In this document: positions 59,416 to 64,000 of the stretch, in pieces
Numbering within the stretch: the first letter of the stretch is position 1
How the letters are laid out: the number at the start of each line of letters is the position of its first letter
Assembly (NCBI GenBank): GCA_019915015.1
Contig: JAHBBC010000013.1
Coordinates: 1,488,001-1,552,000 of the forward strand
Source of the DNA: Auriscalpium vulgare
Lineage: Eukaryota > Basidiomycota > Agaricomycetes > Russulales > Auriscalpiaceae
Length of the DNA stretch: 64,000 bases
Direction: 5' to 3'
Notes under the pieces: generated by a model
The model's database searches: none
The model's input: only the letters and a program-made list of their open reading frames with translations
Told to the model about the DNA's origin: nothing
Program-made: the position numbers and the translations under genes

Positions 59416-62154
59416 ATGGTGAAGACATGCGCAGCAAATAAAAGCACTCACCCAGGAGCACCCGACATGCCCTCACAGAAGCGCACTCCCGCAGAGCGGA
59501 AGGCCGACGATGCTAAGGCTATAAAAAAGAAAGCGGCAGCTGCAGCTGCAGCACAGACCAAGATTGCTACTGTTGCCCGGTTCGAAGACTCTCAACATCA
59601 GTCTGACGCAGTACTGGCCTCAAGGCATGGTGCTCACCAGGCTGGGCCTGCTGTTGTCAAGGCGAGGCGCGTACCGGCGGCGACTAGCACCGGTAGTACC
59701 GGCAGTACCAATACTGTCGCGATCGTTAGCAAGTCGAGCACTCCAGGTATGAACTCTGACGACTCATCTTTAATCCTATACTGACCATGTTTCTCACTTG
59801 GTCTGAAGCCAATGGCCAGCGAGCTAACACGGAGAAAAGGAAGGCTGACGGCGGACATGGTGGAGAAAACAAGAAGAAGAAAAGTTCAAACGTGCGCGAC
59901 GCCATCAATTCCCAGCGTCTTGAAGGTGCGCGTGCTGAGCCTGCCAAACGCAAGGCTGGTGAATCAGAGCCGAAGAATCAGTTACGTCCATCAGCTCGTT
60001 GATGTCCCTGGTGCTTACCAACATGTATTCGCATTTGCAGGAAGAGGAGGAAGCGTGCACAAGAGGAACGGCAGCCATCGGGCTTGCTGCCGAACTGGCG
60101 TGAGACGGCACCGACACCGGCCCGCAAGTCCACAGTGGAAAAGACGCTGAAGCAAACCTCATCAAAGTCAGCTGTCGTTTCGTCTGCAAGGTGATCCACC
60201 CGTCTACTTGCCTTTTCTTTATATCTTACTGTCCACCTACAGTGTGTCAAGGATCTCCCACCCGTCGAGTCGGCCTCAGCAATCAGAGGGCACGATTCCC
60301 ACGCACGATGACAGCCAGAGTGAAGACTTCGAGCACGGTCCTTTCGGTGACGACAACGAAGATGGCCAGGAAGCTGACATTGCGCGTACATCCAAGCCAT
60401 CGGGTACGTTGTACGCTGCGCCTATCCTGGGTGACGATGGGTTGCCTAGATATGGGCATGGCCTCTCGGACGAGAAGATCGCAGAGATCATAGAGGCCAG
60501 CCTAAAGGTGCGTGCTTGTATTTGACCATATGTAGCCAGCCTGAGAGCCTCACTCCTTTCTCAGTCATCTGTTGCCGTGTCCCGGATGCAAGGCGACATT
60601 CAGGATAGCCCATCAGTGCCATCCGCCAAAAAGGGACGCAAGCCGCGCATCATACACAGCAACTCAAAGCTTCCTGACGGGTGTCTGGAGGACTGGCGAT
60701 CGGTCTTCATGCCCATGTGGCTGGATTGGGTTGGCCACCATGAAGACCCTTGGTGCACGGGCAACGCTGTTGATGCAGCACAGCTTCTCTGGGACAAAGT
60801 CTTCCCGGGTGTCCCAGCTGTCCTCGCAGCATCTGGTGATCCGATATTCGGCCTGGTGAGCTTCTCGTATGAGTGCGCGCCGTCTGCTCCTGATAGTGTT
60901 CATTCACAGATCCAGCAGCGAACATGTGAATGGAGGCGCGGCTTTGCTGAGGCTGCTCGTGACGCGGTCCCCACCTTCTGGGAGAACAACCCCCAGTACT
61001 CGACGCCAGCTGAAAAACGCGCATATGTCCGAGACGCCGTTCCACACCTTGGGAGTGCACCGTCCGCACCTGCCAAGCATATATTTGCGGATTTCGATAG
61101 CAAAGTGAGTCCTGTAGCTACACACTACATCTTATGACCGCTCACCATCTGTTAGAACCGGAAGCGACCGTTCGAAGCCTACGTGATAACCGAAGCATAC
61201 CTGACCCACTCCCGACTCATACAAGATATCCCTTCTGCCTCTCGTCGGCAAGGGGAGCCATTTGGTGCTCTCACAATGGCAGCTTCGGCGGTGCGTGATT
61301 GAGTTCTTACTTTTCGGTTCACAGCTGACCCGCTCTATCTCAGTCCGAATATGCCTTCCTGCGCTGGTCAACAGGTGAATATGTCAAGCCCAAAGCGATA
61401 GCAGCAGAATACTTTTCTGCGCCGATGTTTCGGAGGAAGTCGGATATGTATCTCAAGTCCCTCGAGTCGGAATCGCTACGGGCCACTGGCCGCATCATGG
61501 CTCATATGCTGGCTGCGGGAACGGGCGGCGCGGCCGAAGAGGATATAGATCAAGAGGCATCCCCTCCTCGACATAGCCTCCAAGGACGGGCTATTTGCTT
61601 CGATGCCGATTCCTCCAGTGAGTTAGGAGATGATGGCGTGGGATCCGATTGCAGCAGGGGTGAGCGAGATCACAATGACTTTGGAATAGCGTACGCAGCG
61701 CACAGGCTCCGGTCTGGTCGCTTGCCATCAAGTCCCGAGTTCCGCGGGGCAAGGATATCAGCTGAAAAGGTGTGTCGCATGGTCGTACCTTGACGCGTCT
61801 TGAGTACTGATGTGTTTGTCCCAGGATGAGATCAGCTCCGAGAGTGGCACCGAGTCTGGCGGCATCGAGAGGAAAGGTGCCAACAGCAGAGAGGAGGGCA
61901 GCAACTACGGCCTCGGCGGCGGTGACAATCACCCCAGCGGCACGAAGAACAGTACCAGCGGTAGCAACAACGGCGCCGACAGTAACGACAATCGCGACAG
62001 GAGCAGGGACAGCTCTGAGTACTCAGGTTCCGATGCGGGTGGCTCGTCGGACGGTTCTGGCGACAGCGTCGAAGACGGCTATGCTAGTCTCGAGGAAGGC
62101 GATGCCGGTCTGGTCGAGGAAGGGTCAGGTTTCACAGAGATCGAGAGCGGCTGA
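59416..62154 (+). CDS. Plavaka-borne DUF6532-like protein
   Basis: Nine exons join in phase: 59416-59746, 59809-59980, 60041-60190, 60243-60507, 60565-60855, 60910-61104, 61156-61290, 61344-61769 and 61825-62154; 764 residues, undamaged. The N-terminal ~200 residues are Ala/Lys-rich and basic, likely nuclear and disordered. A folded-looking middle follows: RYGHGLSDEKIAEIIEASLK, WLDWVGHHEDPW, PTFWENNPQYSTPAEKRAYV, FEAYVITEAYLTHSRLIQDI, PFGALTMAASASEYAFLRW with STGEYVKPKAIAAEYF. The last block resembles the C-terminal part of DUF6532, a domain I recall from many agaricomycete proteins; I am moderately sure. The tail is Ser/Gly/Asp/Glu-rich. It is divergent from the Plavaka transposase and probably a second element gene. 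Confidence 0.72.
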
Positions 62155-62544
62155 GTTCTCGCCGGCGTGCACCTGGTGTCTCGTTGCATACTATCATATT
62201 CCTTTCGTTAATTCAGACTAAGCACTACGTCTCCCTCGCCCTTCCTTCAACAGTAGTTGAGATACACTACCTAGAGATGTTTTCCGTCCAATTGAGCGCC
62301 GCGCGGCCACTTTTTGCGTAAATGGCCTGATCTGCAAGTACAATCCAGTATGCTGGCCAGACTGCTACTGCCTGCTCGCGGTTCTGTGGACTGCTGATAA
62401 GTGCAGCAAGTACATTGCTACTGCGGAACTGTTGCACACTTTCTCGACTGTTAAAAAGGGACATGACTGCTCAAGAGAGCCGGTACTTATGTACTTGCCG
62501 TCCTTATGGAGCCTGCCAGTACCAACAAGTAACCATAAGTCCGG
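62155..62544. other. Plavaka right subterminal region
   Basis: Non-coding DNA between the last gene of the element and its right TIR. It has short inverted and direct motifs (GGTACT, CTTATG, CAAGTA) near 62480-62545 but no array like the left end. Confidence 0.5.
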
Positions 62545-62573
62545 GCAAGTAAATTTGTCTTTTTACTGATGTA
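62545..62573 (-). repeat. Plavaka terminal inverted repeat, right
   Basis: Read on the minus strand: TACATCAGTAAAAAGACAAA then TTTACTTGC; inverted partner of 41747-41775. Confidence 0.9.
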
Positions 62574-62946
62574 GACGATGCAGAGCTGGGCTGAGACCGC
62601 ACTGCCGCACCTCAGCCGCCAACACGCTCCACATTGGACGCCGACGCAGAAATCCGCCTTCGCTTTCCGTGACAAAGCGTGCGTGCGCAGGCACAGAGGG
62701 TCGGAAAATAAAGTGGCAAGGAGACATTGCGCTTTTGATGGTTATCGTTTCCCATGAACGCTTCCTACAGCTGCAGGGTTTCTCTCTCGCCATACCAGAA
62801 ACTTGCGTCTCTGGAAACGGCTTTCTATGTGACCTAATGATGGCTAGACTGTTTTCTTATTCACCGATGTCCGAGAATGAATAAGACCGATGAGGCCGGC
62901 ATCCCGACTCTCACCCCGCCTGCGCGTCCAGCCTCCCACCTCCCTC

Positions 62947-63838
62947 ATGTCCTCCACCACGTCTCTCATGAGCCCGACATCCGTCTTCACGCCGCCGCCA
63001 TTGTCATCCGCGACACCCGACGCTCCGGTACCCACTGCGACTGACAATGCCAACCCCGGCCATGCCACTGGCCCGCCATCCTTATACCGTGCGCAGCAGC
63101 CCCCCCGGATGTCCGAAGTCCAGCTACTGATCTCACAAGGAAACGCGCAGTGTACATCTTCCTGGGTACGTCGATGCTGCCAAACCGAGACGTACGAACC
63201 GCGAGAACACCGACCTGTGTGCCTGTGACAGCTACTGTCGTCGTCCTAGTCGCGATATTAGGGATTCTCATCGGCCGCTCGATGGTCGTGCGGCGGCGTC
63301 AGCGCGCATCCATCCTCGCCGCCATTGCCGCCGGCACCTACGGCCCGCCGCCGCCGGAGGTGCGCCCGACCGACCGCCCCAAGATGTGGGACGCCTTTCT
63401 GGACCTGGCGGACAAACCCGGACGCGACTCCGAGCTGGAAAAGGGCTGGGCGGGTCTTCAGGTGCGTGCGCAGCCGCCTGCCTCTGGGGTTCAGCGGACG
63501 TCGCTGACGGGCTTCTCGTCTCGCAGCCCGTTGCTGCGCTCGTTGTTCAGGATGTGGCCAGCGAGCACGCGCCTCCGCCCAGCGTCCCGCGGCGCCCATT
63601 CGCCCTGTTCCGACGCGCCAGTCCTCCTCCGCCAGCGCCCACTGTGCCTCGGCCAGAAGCACCGGGAGAGGATGCACCGGTGCCGCCGCCTGTACCCGTC
63701 CAAGTTGCCGTGCTCGTCGCCATGCCCATGCCCGGGAACGGGAGCCGTGCGGTGCGCGACGCGCTTCCTGTGTTGGAGGTTGGCGTGCGTGTCGCGCGTG
63801 GGCGCATTGAAGAGACGGTCCGAGCAAAGGAGTCGTAG
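62947..63838 (+). CDS. Single-pass membrane protein, paralogue of 38658-39535
   Basis: Function unknown. Four exons with the same phases as the paralogue: 62947-63088, 63151-63165 (again 15 nt), 63232-63461 and 63527-63838; 232 residues. Shared parts: FTPPPLSSATPDAP in the N-terminal region, SLYR, a membrane helix (VVVLVAILGILIGRSM), basic VVRRRQR, PTDRPKMWDAF, EKGWAGLQ, RRPFALFRRA and VPVQVAVLVAMP. The helix and the motifs flanking it are better kept than the Pro-rich linkers, so both copies are probably under selection. It lies just right of the transposon nest. Confidence 0.78.
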
Positions 63839-64000
63839 CGTCCGTGCAGCAGTCGATTAGTGCCGGTGGCCGTTTGCGATAGCGCTGAGCATCAGGTGCA
63901 ATCTCACGCCGCCGAAGTGATTGACTGGTTGCACGATGCACGTAGACACAATCAATAGATTGTCGAAGCCGCAGCGCGCGCGGGCAGTGCCAGGCTCCAC
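63839..64000. other. 3' flank to window end
   Basis: 162 bp after the last stop codon; no feature seen. Confidence 0.4.

Larger units (their letters stand above)
41747..62573. mobile_element. Plavaka-type DNA transposon (CACTA/CMC-related), 20.8 kb including nested insertions
   Basis: Matching inverted termini lie at 41747-41775 and 62545-62573 (26 of 29 bases agree), each reading TACATCAGTAAAAAGACAAA inward. Between them are two divergent genes, a Plavaka transposase (minus, start 59186) and a DUF6532-like protein (plus, start 59416), with 229 bp between start codons. Two further elements (43204-45017 and 45354-57370) sit inside the transposase gene; without them the element would be about 7.0 kb. 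I could not settle the target duplication: the bases just outside are GAT on the left and GAC on the right. Confidence 0.88.

Overview
The window looks like nuclear DNA of a basidiomycete fungus, most likely a wood- or litter-inhabiting member of the Agaricomycetes (perhaps Polyporales). The evidence is a GC-rich genome, genes split by many introns of about 45-60 nt with GTGCGT/GTAAGT donors and CTRAY-like branch sites, and families expanded in that class: KDZ and Plavaka transposons, APH-type kinases, F-box proteins, extra G-alpha subunits and RNase H1-N (viroplasmin) proteins. All gene models were spliced by hand; exon phases were checked where exon coordinates are given.

Layout. 1-6.5 kb: GC-rich sequence with a decaying exon/intron repeat array and no recognisable protein, ending against a truncated SMC5 gene (6.5-7.9 kb, minus). 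9.8-18.3 kb: a housekeeping block with a divergent G-alpha subunit (+), exosome subunit RRP43 (-) sharing a 183-bp divergent promoter with VPS74/GOLPH3 (+), and a flavin-containing monooxygenase (-). 18.3-22.3 kb: no gene recognised. 22.3-23.7 kb: a CHS7-type chitin synthase export chaperone. 23.9-27.9 kb: a head-to-head inverted pair of APH-type kinase genes, one intact and one a pseudogene. 28.8-30.3 kb: an uncharacterised protein. 33-34.7 kb: a non-autonomous element with long terminal inverted repeats. 35.2-36.8 kb: a seven-helix receptor. 36.9-41.4 kb: an uncharacterised gene with internal duplications, a single-pass membrane protein and an F-box protein. 62.9-63.8 kb: a paralogue of that membrane protein.

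The striking part is 41,747-62,573, a three-level transposon nest. A Plavaka-type element (20.8 kb between matching inverted termini) has two divergent genes, a transposase and a DUF6532-like protein. Its transposase gene is broken by a 12,017-bp KDZ (CxC2-type) element with inverted termini and a perfect 8-bp target duplication (GATGTCCG), and again by a 1.8-kb hAT-like element. The KDZ element carries an intact 1,197-residue transposase and three other genes, one encoding a protein with two RNase H1-N/viroplasmin domains. Both of its ends are studded with the palindrome CACTATAGTG and close variants. The intact reading frames in the KDZ element and in the DUF6532-like gene suggest that the insertions are recent.

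The G-alpha subunit and the receptor belong to the same kind of signalling pathway, but nothing in the sequence shows that they are partners. No bacterial-type operons, CRISPR arrays, rRNA genes or convincing tRNA genes were seen.
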